Shown here: piece after piece, positions 1-7,240 of the stretch
Layout of the letters: every line of letters starts with the position of its first letter
Numbering within the stretch: position 1 is the stretch's first letter
NCBI GenBank assembly: GCA_022822685.1
Contig: JAJEAQ010000527.1
Span: 1-18,172, forward strand
Length of the DNA: 18,172 nucleotides
Direction: 5' to 3'
Origin: Trichodesmium sp. jk18x7bins.61
GTDB lineage: Bacteria; Cyanobacteriota; Cyanobacteriia; Cyanobacteriales; Microcoleaceae
The notes under the pieces: model-generated
The model's database searches: none
Told to the model about the DNA's origin: nothing
Seen by the model: only the letters and a program-made list of their open reading frames with translations
Program-made: the position numbers and the translations under genes

Positions 1-57
1 CACAACCACTGTCATCATTATGAACACATGAGCAGAGTGAGAACTCAGACTAACTAG
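1..57 (+). CDS. Group II intron-encoded protein, C-terminal tail (partial)
   Basis: Frame 1 is open from the window edge to TAG at 55-57 and reads HNHCHHYEHMSRVRTQTN. The His/Cys cluster (HxHCHH) matches the last part of the HNH endonuclease domain that closes many reverse transcriptase/maturase proteins of group II introns, where an HxHCH motif lies close to the C-terminus. The stop directly abuts domain V at 58. The reverse transcriptase and maturase domains lie to the left of the window. With only 18 residues visible the assignment depends mainly on the adjacent domain V. Confidence 0.6.
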   Translation, partial: HNHCHHYEHMSRVRTQTN

Positions 58-91
58 GAGCCGGATGAGGTGAAAGTCTCACGTCCGGTTC
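58..91 (+). ncRNA. Group II intron domain V (catalytic hairpin)
   Basis: This 34-nt hairpin starts GAGCCGG and ends CCGGTTC. It has the catalytic AGC triad at 59-61, a GAAA tetraloop at 72-75 and a two-base bulge on the 3' side. These are the hallmarks of domain V, the most conserved part of group II introns, which binds the two catalytic metal ions. Confidence 0.92.
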
Positions 92-95
92 TGAA

Positions 96-135
96 GTAGA
101 GGCGCCCCGAATAATATCGTTTGGGCGTCGACTAT
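96..135 (+). ncRNA. Group II intron domain VI (branch-point hairpin)
   Basis: Domain VI pairs GTAG (96-99) with CTAT (132-135), GGCGCCC (101-107) with GGGCGTC (123-129), and CGA (108-110) with TCG (117-119). The unpaired purines on the 3' side include A131, the likely branch-point adenosine. Its distance to the splice site suits an intron end near 138. Confidence 0.75.
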
Positions 136-141
136 AACTAA

Positions 142-249
142 GCATCTTTTTTGAATTTGGTTTTAAAAGTCTTAGAAGCAAAAATCTCCTATCATAATCG
201 CGAAATGCAACGGGAGAGTGTCAAAATTGCTGGTTCTCCTGAAAAGTAA
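142..249 (+). pseudogene. Possible 3' exon of the intron-interrupted gene
   Basis: Just after the intron there are 35 open codons ending in TAA at 247-249. The translation begins ASFLNLVLKVLEAK, then ISYHNREMQRESVKIAGSPEK, and has the composition of a real protein C-terminus. I do not recognise the family. The codon before it (139-141) is TAA, so if the intron ends at 138 this frame would not be joined cleanly to an upstream exon. The intron end may be one to three bases further on, the stretch may be a chance open frame, or the gene may be dead. The upstream exon is outside the window. Confidence 0.35.
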
Positions 250-305
250 AAACTCAGATAATTATCAAAATTGTTGCAAGTTGCAGCTTAAGTAAAAAAT
301 GCCCC

Positions 306-2402
306 ATGATTAAGCGAGTTCAATCCTCTTTTCGCAGGATTCTGCTGTTGCGAATTTTACTACTTACTGTACCAGTATTAATATTAGGGCAGTATGTCAC
401 TTACAGAAAAGCACGTTCTACTCTCTTAGATACTGCTCGTCAAAACTTGAAAGAGAGCGCAGACAGAAATGGACAAGATATTCAACAGTGGGCTAAATCC
501 CTGAAATTGAATCTACTTAGTGCTAGCGAAAGCTATGTGTTTCAGTCTGGTACAGCTAGAGATTATCAAAAATATGTTGAACAGTTAAAGAAAATGTTAC
601 CTACCGAGGTAAGTTGCGTTCAATTGAGTAATTTACAGACTACTCAAATCGTAGCTAATACTTGTGGTGATAAATTAATACATTCTCTATCAATAAATAT
701 ATGGCCTCAACAAAAGAAACAGCCAGTTAGAGAGAGGTCTTATATTTACATCAGTTATATATGGCCAGAAAAGTTAAGCTCAGATAGTTCTTCCAATAAG
801 CAGGAAGTTGATGAAAAAAAACAAGTTAGCTTGGGTTTGAGTGTACCAGTATACATTGGTAAAGTTGGTGAAAGACAATTGCGCTATGCCTTGAGTGTTA
901 AGCTAGCTTTACCAATGCAAGCAAATAGGAAAAGAGGCTCACTGAGAGGTTCAACTGTAGTAATTGATGATCAGGGTACAATATTGGCTAGTCCAGATCC
1001 TAATAGAGTGGGGACTAATATTGCTGATGGAGCAGATGCATCGAGATTAGAAAGTATTATCAGAAATGCACAGACAGGTAGAAAGGATTTTGTTCATATA
1101 TTTTCTTTTCAGGAAACAGATGTTTCAAATGGAAATGATAGTGGTCAAAACCCCCTGAAAGAAATAATTAATGAGTTAAAAAGAATACTGCCTGAGTTGT
1201 TGGGACTTAAATTATCACAAGATAATGAGTTTTTAGCAGGATATGCAGCAATTCCTAGCCTTATAGATTGGGATAGTGATAGTCAGTGGATTGTTTTAGC
1301 TATTACTCCTATGGAATTTGCTTTATCTGGTCTTAAAGAAGTTCAAAAAGTTCTAATTATTCTGATTTTAGTTTTGGTGGCTGCTAGTACAATAGCTAGT
1401 ATTTATTTAGCTCGCGATTTGGCTTATCCTTTAGAAAAACTTAGAGACTATGCGGTTACTGTTAATGATTTAGATTCTCCTAGTCAAGTACCTAAAAGTT
1501 TGAAAATTCGTGAACTTAATCAATTATCAACTGCGTTATAAAATATGGTATATCGGCTAAAAGGATGGGCTTATCAACTAGAAGTAGCCTCTAAAGAAGC
1601 TCAAGTTGCCAACCAATTTAAAAGTGAATTTTTGGCTAATATTTCCCATGAGCTAAGAACTCCACTCAATGGAATTATTGGTTCACTGCAATTGATTATT
1701 GATGGGTTTTGTGATACCAGAGAAGAAGAAATAGATTTTTTGAAACAAGCTAATAATTCGGCGATTCATCTACTAAGAATTATTGATGATATCCTGGATA
1801 TCTGTAAGATTGAGTCACGCACTTTGTCTATGACGTTTGAGAATGTCAATATTATCAAATTATTACAAGAAACAATAGATTCTTTTCAAGAAGAGATTAG
1901 AAAAAAATCTCTGTTTTTAAAAATTAATATTTCTGAACCATCAATAATTGTTGACGCTGACTCAGCAAAATTGAAGCAGGTGTTTGCCAATGTTATTAGT
2001 AATGCAATTAAGTTTACGGAAACAGGGAGTATTAATATTTCGACTAGCCTGGAATACAATGGCTCAATTGTTTCTGAAAATACTAATTATTTACCGGAAA
2101 ATCATAGTCAGAAACAAAACCAGGTTTTAGTGATTATTGAAGATACAGGAATTGGTATTAATCCAGAACAACAAGACAAGCTATTTCAGCCTTTTGTGAT
2201 GGTAGATGGTACAAAAACCCGTAAATTTGGCGGGAATGGATTAGGACTAGCTATTTCTCGTAGCCTTATGGAAATGATGAATGGTAGTATTACGTTATAT
2301 AGCGAAGGAGTAGATCGAGGAACTACAGTCGATATTACTATGCCAATTACGGAAATACAATTGCCTCAGGAAAACATCAAGTTTAAACAAAAATTAAATT
2401 GA
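306..2402 (+). pseudogene. Membrane sensor histidine kinase, split by an in-frame TAA
   Basis: This was one gene of 698 codons for a two-component sensor kinase at the plasma membrane. Residues 1-411 (306-1538) hold a first membrane helix (about 14-31), a periplasmic Cache-like sensor region (about 40-335), a second helix (about 348-368) and most of a HAMP domain. TAA at 1539-1541 then interrupts the last HAMP helix in the same frame. From ATG 1545 the frame continues with the phospho-accepting His in ANISHELRTP (residue 35 of that part), N box (N149, N153), G1 box EDTGIGI, F box LFQPF and G2 box GGNGLGL. No receiver domain is attached. TAA probably replaced CAA (Gln), which fits the HAMP pattern. 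Reinitiation at ATG 1545, three bases after the stop, could yield a soluble 285-residue kinase core. Otherwise the gene is dead. Confidence 0.88.
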
Positions 2403-2572
2403 AATTTATTTCGTTAATCTCAAGTTTAAACAGCTAAAATCCCTATTTAATCTTGGGGAAATTTTTCATATTTTATACCAGATTTAGATAATTAGTTATT
2501 TGTTAGTTATTATTGAGACAGAGCAAAGTAGAACACCTGATTTATTAAAAGTTTCCTACTCTCCAGGCTATC
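2403..2572. other. Intergenic region after the histidine kinase
   Basis: No gene is seen. The stretch is AT-rich and has a direct repeat of TTAGTTATT at 2492-2500 and 2503-2511. I see no convincing terminator hairpin after the kinase stop codon. Confidence 0.5.
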
Positions 2573-2588
2573 TTGACATACTCCCGAC
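2573..2588 (+). repeat. 16-bp motif, copy 1 of an inverted pair
   Basis: TTGACATACTCCCGAC recurs as its perfect reverse complement at 7183-7198. A 16-bp exact match is very unlikely by chance in 18 kb. It probably marks the end of a family of mobile elements. Confidence 0.7.
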
Positions 2589-2830
2589 ATTGGGCGATTG
2601 GGACACCGCGCAATTCTTCAACTGAAATATTATCGATTACAGTTTAGACTCCTGGCAATGCCCTCCCCATGTATATATGCGGGTTGTATGTAATACTCCC
2701 TTCTGGTCAAGGGGTGCATACAGCTTATTTGTAGAGGTGTTCAAAGACTGACGCTGACTTTCACCCCGACGCACACCCGTCGTGGGGAGCGCTGGACCAA
2801 ATGCCCGGCAAGTTAAATAGTAAAATAGTA
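2573..2830 (-). mobile_element. Probable relic of an insertion element (IS200/IS605-like?)
   Basis: GC content rises sharply here compared with both flanks. On the minus strand two short open stretches occur in different frames. One contains the peptide LPTTGVRRGESQRQ and ends at TAA near 2639. A second reads VEELRGVPIAQCREYVKIAW and runs to a stop near 2547. This resembles the broken C-terminal end of a transposase-associated gene. At its edge lies TTGACATACTCCCGAC (2573-2588), which I associate from memory with ends of TnpB-type elements in cyanobacteria. I could not confirm the family, and no intact transposase remains. Confidence 0.4.
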
Positions 2831-2851
2831 ATTGTATCAGAGGAAAAAGTA

Positions 2852-3868
2852 TTATAAGTTGTCACATGGGATTGCTTTTCCTCCTTGCTCAAGAGAATCA
2901 TTTAAAGCGCAGAGGACTCCTACTAATTCAGCACCTACCCAACCGGAAGAAATTTCTGAAGCAGTGTTTTGACGAATACAATTTAAAAATTGATTACATA
3001 CTTGACCTAAAGGTTCAGCTTTTTCGATCGCTAAAACTTCCCGACTGACATCTACTGCTTTCCAGCGATTGCTCTGAGATTCTAAATGACTATGCTGAAT
3101 CACTAAAGGTGCATCTGCTGACATTTCATCAAAAATTAATGTTCCTTGACTACCGACTACTCCAAGACGACGTTGTTTATCGGGGTTTAACCAACATAGA
3201 TGTAAAAAAGCTTGAAAGCCACTAGGATAAGTCAATTTAGCCATGACTAAATCTGACTGTGGTGGTTGTTGAGGTAGCCATACTGTACCATTTGCTTGTA
3301 CTTCTACAGGTTTTTCCTGTAACCAACTATTAAAAATACAGAGGTCGTGAATTGCTAAATCCCAGAGAGCATCAACATCTGAGCGTACAGGTTCAATGTG
3401 AGTGCGTGTAGCATATCCATAGCGTAATTCTCCTAATTTACCTTGTGCAACTATAGTTTGGCCAGTTTGTACGACCGGATGAAATAAGTAAGTATGATCG
3501 ACAAAAAGTTGGCGTTGTTTTTGTTCGGCTAGTTGACAAAGTGCAACTGATTCTGAATATTCAAGGGTTAAAGGCTTTTCTGAAAAAATATGATAACCTT
3601 TTTGCAGAGCAGTGCTAATGATCTGGTAGTGAGTCGAAACTGGAGTGGCGATCGCGACTGCTTGGATTCCTGGTAATTCTAAAGCTTTTGTCCAATCCTC
3701 TATTAACATTATATCATTGTTCAATCCCAAGCGTTCTTTAACTGCTTGTAATTGTGATTGATGAGGATCTACTACCGCAACCACCCGATATTGAGGGTGA
3801 TTCAGGAAGTTCCTAACTAGGTGAACTCCCCAACGACCAGCACCAAATATCACAATTCCTATTTTCAT
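2852..3868 (-). CDS. Gfo/Idh/MocA family NAD(P)-dependent oxidoreductase
   Basis: This 338-residue cytoplasmic protein belongs to the family that oxidises or reduces sugars, inositols and related polyols with NAD(P). The N-terminal Rossmann fold shows the dinucleotide motif GAGRWG (residues 9-14) and an acidic residue after the second strand (VVDPHQ, D34). EKPLT at 97-101 carries the family Lys (K98), and DLAIHDL (170-176) supplies the active-site His (H174). Length and domain order are normal and the frame is intact. The start ATG at 3866-3868 directly precedes the Rossmann strand, so no longer start is needed, although no clear Shine-Dalgarno site is seen. It lies 143 bp downstream of rnc on the same strand and might be co-transcribed with it. 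The substrate cannot be read from the sequence. Confidence 0.9.
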   Translation of the reverse strand: MKIGIVIFGAGRWGVHLVRNFLNHPQYRVVAVVDPHQSQLQAVKERLGLNNDIMLIEDWTKALELPGIQAVAIATPVSTHYQIISTALQKGYHIFSEKPLTLEYSESVALCQLAEQKQRQLFVDHTYLFHPVVQTGQTIVAQGKLGELRYGYATRTHIEPVRSDVDALWDLAIHDLCIFNSWLQEKPVEVQANGTVWLPQQPPQSDLVMAKLTYPSGFQAFLHLCWLNPDKQRRLGVVGSQGTLIFDEMSADAPLVIQHSHLESQSNRWKAVDVSREVLAIEKAEPLGQVCNQFLNCIRQNTASEISSGWVGAELVGVLCALNDSLEQGGKAIPCDNL

Positions 3869-4011
3869 TAGTTCTAAGGATAAGAATATAGATAGCTAAA
3901 TATAATCCCGACTTACTCTTCCTCTCACCCTATCACAGGAAATAGACCTCTGGCAAAACTGAAAGTCAAATCATATCAAAAGGGTTTTGTCGTTCCGGAG
4001 TCGATTAACTA

Positions 4012-4749
4012 CTAGAGTTTCTGATCTAAATGTTGAATATTTTCAGTTTTCAATTTCTTTAAGGCAGATTTGGCCGCTGCTTGTTCTGCAGCCTTAATTG
4101 ATGGCCCTTTACCTATACCAAGTTGATTTCCTTGAAACCAAACTTCTGCATAGAAACGTTCGCGAGCGCCATGAATCTGATTTGTTTCTTCAACTTGATA
4201 GTTTGGCAGGGCTTTGTAATGACCTTGAGTCCATTCTTGGAGGGCAGCTTTATAATTTTGGCGGGCAGGATCACTGCGAATTTCTGCAATCAAGACTTGA
4301 AAGTGAGAATCTAGCCAAGGGCGAATTAATTCTGAGTTATTTGTGCTGAGATACAGTGCAGCTAAAACAGCTTCAAAAGAATCTGCTAGTCGGGAATCTT
4401 CTCCTGCTTTATCTCCTGCTGCACTTTTTGATACAAGTAAATAACGACTCCATCCATACTTTTTTGCTATTTCTGCGAGTGAGCGATCGCTGACTAATAT
4501 TGACCGAATAGCAGCAAATTCTCCTACTGGGCAATCAGGATAATTTTCAAACAGTAACTCTGCAGCTACCAGTCGTACGACTGCATCTCCTACAAACTCC
4601 AACTTTTCATAGTTATGTGTTGATGAAACTGTAGAGTGGGTTAAAGCCAAGTCTAGTAAATTCCATTTAATTGCAGTCTGCTCAGGTATAGATAATTTGT
4701 TTACTAAGGATTGAAGTTGCTTTTGGCGAGGGTAATATGTTTGAGTCAT
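4012..4749 (-). CDS. rnc: Ribonuclease III
   Basis: RNase III cleaves double-stranded RNA in rRNA maturation and mRNA turnover. The 245-residue protein has the usual two-domain form. The nuclease domain (about 10-150) has the signature YEKLEFVGDAVVRL, with E51 and D55 matching the catalytic E41 and D45 of the E. coli enzyme, and DSFEAVLAALYL with D123 and E126 matching D114 and E117. A double-stranded-RNA-binding domain follows (about 163-236: NYKAALQEW, then IGKGPSIKAAEQAAAKSAL). All catalytic residues are present and the gene is intact. Cyanobacteria often have several RNase III paralogues, so this may not be the only copy. The start at 4747-4749 has no evident Shine-Dalgarno site. Confidence 0.95.
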   Translation of the reverse strand: MTQTYYPRQKQLQSLVNKLSIPEQTAIKWNLLDLALTHSTVSSTHNYEKLEFVGDAVVRLVAAELLFENYPDCPVGEFAAIRSILVSDRSLAEIAKKYGWSRYLLVSKSAAGDKAGEDSRLADSFEAVLAALYLSTNNSELIRPWLDSHFQVLIAEIRSDPARQNYKAALQEWTQGHYKALPNYQVEETNQIHGARERFYAEVWFQGNQLGIGKGPSIKAAEQAAAKSALKKLKTENIQHLDQKL

Positions 4750-4797
4750 AGAGTTATATCAAATCCGGTTCAATACTTATAAGGCAAAAAGTAGTAG

Positions 4798-4855
4798 GGT
4801 GGGCAAGTATCACGCTTATTTACCATAAATATTGATAACTCAATATTTGCCCACC
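4798..4855. repeat. Palindromic intergenic repeat (GGTGGGCAA/TTGCCCACC)
   Basis: GGTGGGCAA (4798-4806) pairs with TTGCCCACC (4847-4855). The match extends inward by TAT/ATA after one mismatch. The loop is about 40 nt. It lies just upstream of rnc and resembles the short non-coding palindromes scattered through Nostoc-type genomes. Folding on transcripts in either direction is possible, but no function is shown. Confidence 0.65.
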
Positions 4856-4866
4856 TGACCACAGTT

Positions 4867-4920
4867 CTTCGGACTCAACTCAGAAGTCAGAAGTCACAAG
4901 TCAGAATAATTAGTCCGAAG
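4867..4920. repeat. Palindromic repeat (CTTCGGACT/AGTCCGAAG)
   Basis: There is a perfect 9-bp inverted repeat, CTTCGGACT at 4867-4875 and AGTCCGAAG at 4912-4920. The loop holds iterated heptamers of the form AGAAGTC (4882-4896), a short tandem repeat type common in heterocystous cyanobacteria. Confidence 0.65.
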
Positions 4921-4982
4921 TTGGTATCAAGCCTCCTCATTTGATTCCGAAAAAATCAAAACATAATTTCGTGGGTTGAATC

Positions 4983-5052
4983 CTCTGATTTCAGGCAGAG
5001 GTAGAACTTCTGACTTCTGACAAGTCGCACAGCGACCTGACTTCTGACTTCG
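4983..5052. repeat. Inverted partner of the AGAAGTC heptamer repeat
   Basis: CCTCTG...CAGAGG forms a small hairpin at 4983-5001. It is followed by two blocks of ACTTCTG-type heptamers (5005-5020 and 5036-5051) around GTCGCACAGCGAC. These blocks are the reverse complement of the heptamers at 4881-4904, so the two arrays could pair over about 120 nt. The block sits between the 3' end of the CHAT gene and the 5' side of rnc. Confidence 0.6.
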
Positions 5053-5145
5053 TGAAATTAGGGCTGTAGCAAACATTTAGCAAATTGGTACTTAGATATC
5101 TATATCTTTCTTTCCTTGAGGGCCACCAGTTAAAGTGACTCAATT

Positions 5146-6513
5146 TTACCAAGGATTACCAATAAGCGTAAAAGCTGACCAATAATAAGGGTGGGAAAAA
5201 ATGGCATCACCAAATTCTGCTAATTCTGGTGGTAGTTGTGACTCTCCTCTAGTTCCGTATAACTCACCCATATTTATACCTACTTTCCCTTTGAGCATCA
5301 TAATTTGGGCTTGTCGGAGTGCTTCTGCTTTGAGTGAAGTCTTTTGCAAATGCTGATAAAATTCTGTCATCAATGCTAATGTGCCGATATCGCTAATACT
5401 CCACAAACTTGCTAATGCTGACTTGACTCCTGACTTGATTGTTAAGCCAGCAAAACCCAATTCAGCTTGCTCGTCTCCTAATGCAGTACGACAGGCACTC
5501 AAGACTAATAATTCTACTGGTGGTTGATTCAGTTGCAACTTTTGTACTTCATCTAAGCTGATTTTTTCATCACCCCAAAACTGTATATAAGACTGATCAG
5601 GTTTTCCTCGTCGAAACTGAGCATGGGTAGCTAAGTGAACTATTTCATAAGTTTGTTTTTGTCGTTCTGCTTGTAAATTTTTAACTGTGAATTCTTGATT
5701 CATCAAGGCTTTACCTTGCCAAATAAATCGGGTGATTTTATTAATTTCTACTGGTACTGCTGGTAACGGTTCTAGTTCTTTAAATTCTGATGCACCCATT
5801 GCTAAAATTTGAGGATTTTTGATTTTATTATAGTTAGTATCTATCAGATTAAATACTGGAATCCGAGCAATGGCATACTTTTCGATCAGAAATTTTTCTC
5901 CATCATATAATGCTGCTAATGGCAAAGTCCGCAAGCCAATACCTAAGCAGAACATTATGGTATCTATTTCTGCTGTCTCTAGACTAGGTTCTAATGGCTT
6001 TACCATCCATTCATATAATTTTTGCCCAGGCTCGAAATATGATTTCGTATTGAGTTTTCTAGGATTTGTGATTTCTACATTTAGTCTTCTGACTGTATTA
6101 ATTAACTGTTGCTTATCTGTACCTATAACGCTATAAACTTCTGGTTTTTTTCCTGGAGTTATTAAGATTAGTTGTATTTGTTTTGTGCGAGGCACAATCC
6201 AAATAACTGCAGGTTTTGTCCCAGTTTGTTGAGATAAATCTGACAGGGTTTGAGCTATACCTTCAGCTGTTACTGAAAAGTCACCTATGTTTTCATCAAA
6301 GTAAGTTTCATAATCTTTTTCACAATGTTGTTCAATTTGATTTACTGCTTCGATAAAGTCTTTTTGTTCCAAAAATCGCTCCCAGTCTTCTTCTTTGACT
6401 GCGTTCGCTGATTCTCTGAGTAGCAGAGTATTCAAGGTAAGGGTACTAATAAAAATGAATGTAAATAATAAACAAAAAATAATTCTTTTTTTCCATTTCT
6501 GATGAGTTAACAT
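5146..6513 (-). CDS. CHAT domain protein, membrane-anchored caspase-like peptidase
   Basis: This 455-residue protein has a hydrophobic N-terminal segment (about 11-32, after KKR), a signal peptide or membrane anchor. The C-terminal CHAT fold (about 150-455) has the caspase-type His-Cys dyad: H297 in HLATHAQF and C341 in LSACRTALGD, followed by GFAGLTIKSGVKSALASLW and the closing HPYYWSAFTLIGNPW. CHAT domains are cysteine proteases related to caspases and separase. Many cyanobacterial members carry TPR repeats, and this one does not; it keeps only a linker (about 75-150) like the one that precedes CHAT in those proteins. The frame is intact and both catalytic residues are kept, so activity is plausible. 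The substrate is unknown, and the topology (extracytoplasmic if the N-terminus is a signal peptide) is inferred. No partner gene is adjacent. Confidence 0.9.
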   Translation of the reverse strand: MLTHQKWKKRIIFCLLFTFIFISTLTLNTLLLRESANAVKEEDWERFLEQKDFIEAVNQIEQHCEKDYETYFDENIGDFSVTAEGIAQTLSDLSQQTGTKPAVIWIVPRTKQIQLILITPGKKPEVYSVIGTDKQQLINTVRRLNVEITNPRKLNTKSYFEPGQKLYEWMVKPLEPSLETAEIDTIMFCLGIGLRTLPLAALYDGEKFLIEKYAIARIPVFNLIDTNYNKIKNPQILAMGASEFKELEPLPAVPVEINKITRFIWQGKALMNQEFTVKNLQAERQKQTYEIVHLATHAQFRRGKPDQSYIQFWGDEKISLDEVQKLQLNQPPVELLVLSACRTALGDEQAELGFAGLTIKSGVKSALASLWSISDIGTLALMTEFYQHLQKTSLKAEALRQAQIMMLKGKVGINMGELYGTRGESQLPPELAEFGDAIFSHPYYWSAFTLIGNPW

Positions 6514-6566
6514 AATTTAAGTCTACTTAAAAATGCACAATTAATTTGGCACAAGTACTTAGTAAT

Positions 6567-6600
6567 GAAACCCCACCCATCTACATGATGGGGTAGTTTC
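6567..6600. repeat. Hairpin between divergent genes
   Basis: The outer stem is GAAAC (6567-6571) with GTTTC (6596-6600). The inner perfect stem is CCCATC (6576-6581) with GATGGG (6587-6592) and the loop is TACAT. It lies between the divergent CHAT and hemerythrin genes, so a terminator is unlikely. It could be a regulatory hairpin or the subterminal hairpin of a lost IS200/IS605-type element. Confidence 0.5.
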
Positions 6601-6717
6601 TGAGTTGACTTATGATTTGTGATCGCCCTATTATTCTATCTTACTAGCTTGGGAAATGCTATAGTAGATATGATAGTTAGTTGAAAAAATCAATTTACTA
6701 TTCTTAATTAAGGGGAA

Positions 6718-7122
6718 ATTGCTATTATATCCGCTTGGAATGAATCTCTAAAAATCAGTATTCCTTTACTTGATTTTCAGCATAAACAGTTATTAGATCA
6801 AATGGATACTCTGATTGAGGCATTAAAACATAACAAAGGAAAACAAGAACTTAAGTCAATATCAAGTTTCTTAAATATTTATGTCAACAATCATTTTAAA
6901 TATGAAGAATCGTGTATGGATATGTATAAATGCCCAGTAGCCTGTAAAAATAAAAATGCTCATGCTTCTTTCATAGAAAATCTTCAGAAGATAGATAACA
7001 TTTTAGACCAAAGTTTACCAGTAGAAGTAGTTATTAATATGATAAAAACTCAATTGTTAGACTGGTTTGTTAATCATATTAAAGGGATTGACATAAAACT
7101 TGCAAAATCTACCAAAAAATAG
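6718..7122 (+). CDS. Bacteriohemerythrin, no canonical start codon
   Basis: Hemerythrins bind O2 at a non-haem di-iron site in a four-helix bundle. Reading from ATT 6718 gives 134 residues with the family start AWNESLKIS and most ligands: H22 (DFQHKQ), H59 and E63 (HFKYE), H82, H120 and D125 (HIKGID). The second His of the HxxxH pair is N78 (NKNAH), an unusual loss of an iron ligand. The first ATG (6802) lies inside the bundle and would remove H22, so it is not a sensible start. Upstream, TAA (6709-6711) closes the frame and there is no ATG, GTG or TTG before the conserved Trp. ATT at 6718, with AAGGGG just before it, may be a rare AUU start or a mutated ATG. The domain is certain; whether the gene is alive is not. 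Confidence 0.75.
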   Translation: MAIISAWNESLKISIPLLDFQHKQLLDQMDTLIEALKHNKGKQELKSISSFLNIYVNNHFKYEESCMDMYKCPVACKNKNAHASFIENLQKIDNILDQSLPVEVVINMIKTQLLDWFVNHIKGIDIKLAKSTKK

Positions 7123-7182
7123 AATTTATTTTATGACCAAAGTCTTCTGCCTTGGGAAGGGAGCATCGCAGCGTAGCGCATC

Positions 7183-7198
7183 GTCGGGAGTATGTCAA
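7183..7198 (-). repeat. 16-bp motif, copy 2 of an inverted pair
   Basis: GTCGGGAGTATGTCAA is the exact reverse complement of 2573-2588. It follows a GC-rich block (7156-7182, GCATCGCAGCGTAGCGCATC) that is unlike its AT-rich surroundings. It probably marks the end of a lost or decayed mobile element after the hemerythrin gene. Confidence 0.65.
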
Positions 7199-7240
7199 TA
7201 CTAATTATTTTTTAATAATTTTAAAATTTAGAGGGTGATT

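Larger units (their letters stand above)
1..138 (+). mobile_element. Group II intron, 3' end (partial)
   Basis: The left edge of the window is the 3' end of a bacterial group II intron, a self-splicing, retromobile ribozyme. In order it holds the C-terminal codons of the intron-encoded protein (1-57), a 34-nt domain V (58-91) and a domain VI hairpin (96-135). From the usual spacing of about 8 nt between the bulged branch-point A (here A131) and the splice site, the intron should end near 138 in ...AAC. That boundary is inferred, not proven. The 5' part of the intron lies outside the window. Confidence 0.85.

Noticed and set aside
4876..5052. CRISPR array
   Set aside because: The heptamer repeats are too short and irregular, with no unique spacers of constant length and no cas genes.
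6802..7122. Hemerythrin starting at ATG 6802
   Set aside because: This start would delete the first helix and the iron ligand H22, while clearly conserved family sequence continues upstream in frame.
6567..7198. A complete small IS200/IS605-type element carrying the hemerythrin gene
   Set aside because: A hairpin lies on one side and the 16-bp end motif on the other, but there is no transposase or TnpB and the ends are not confirmed, so this is only a coincidence of positions for now.
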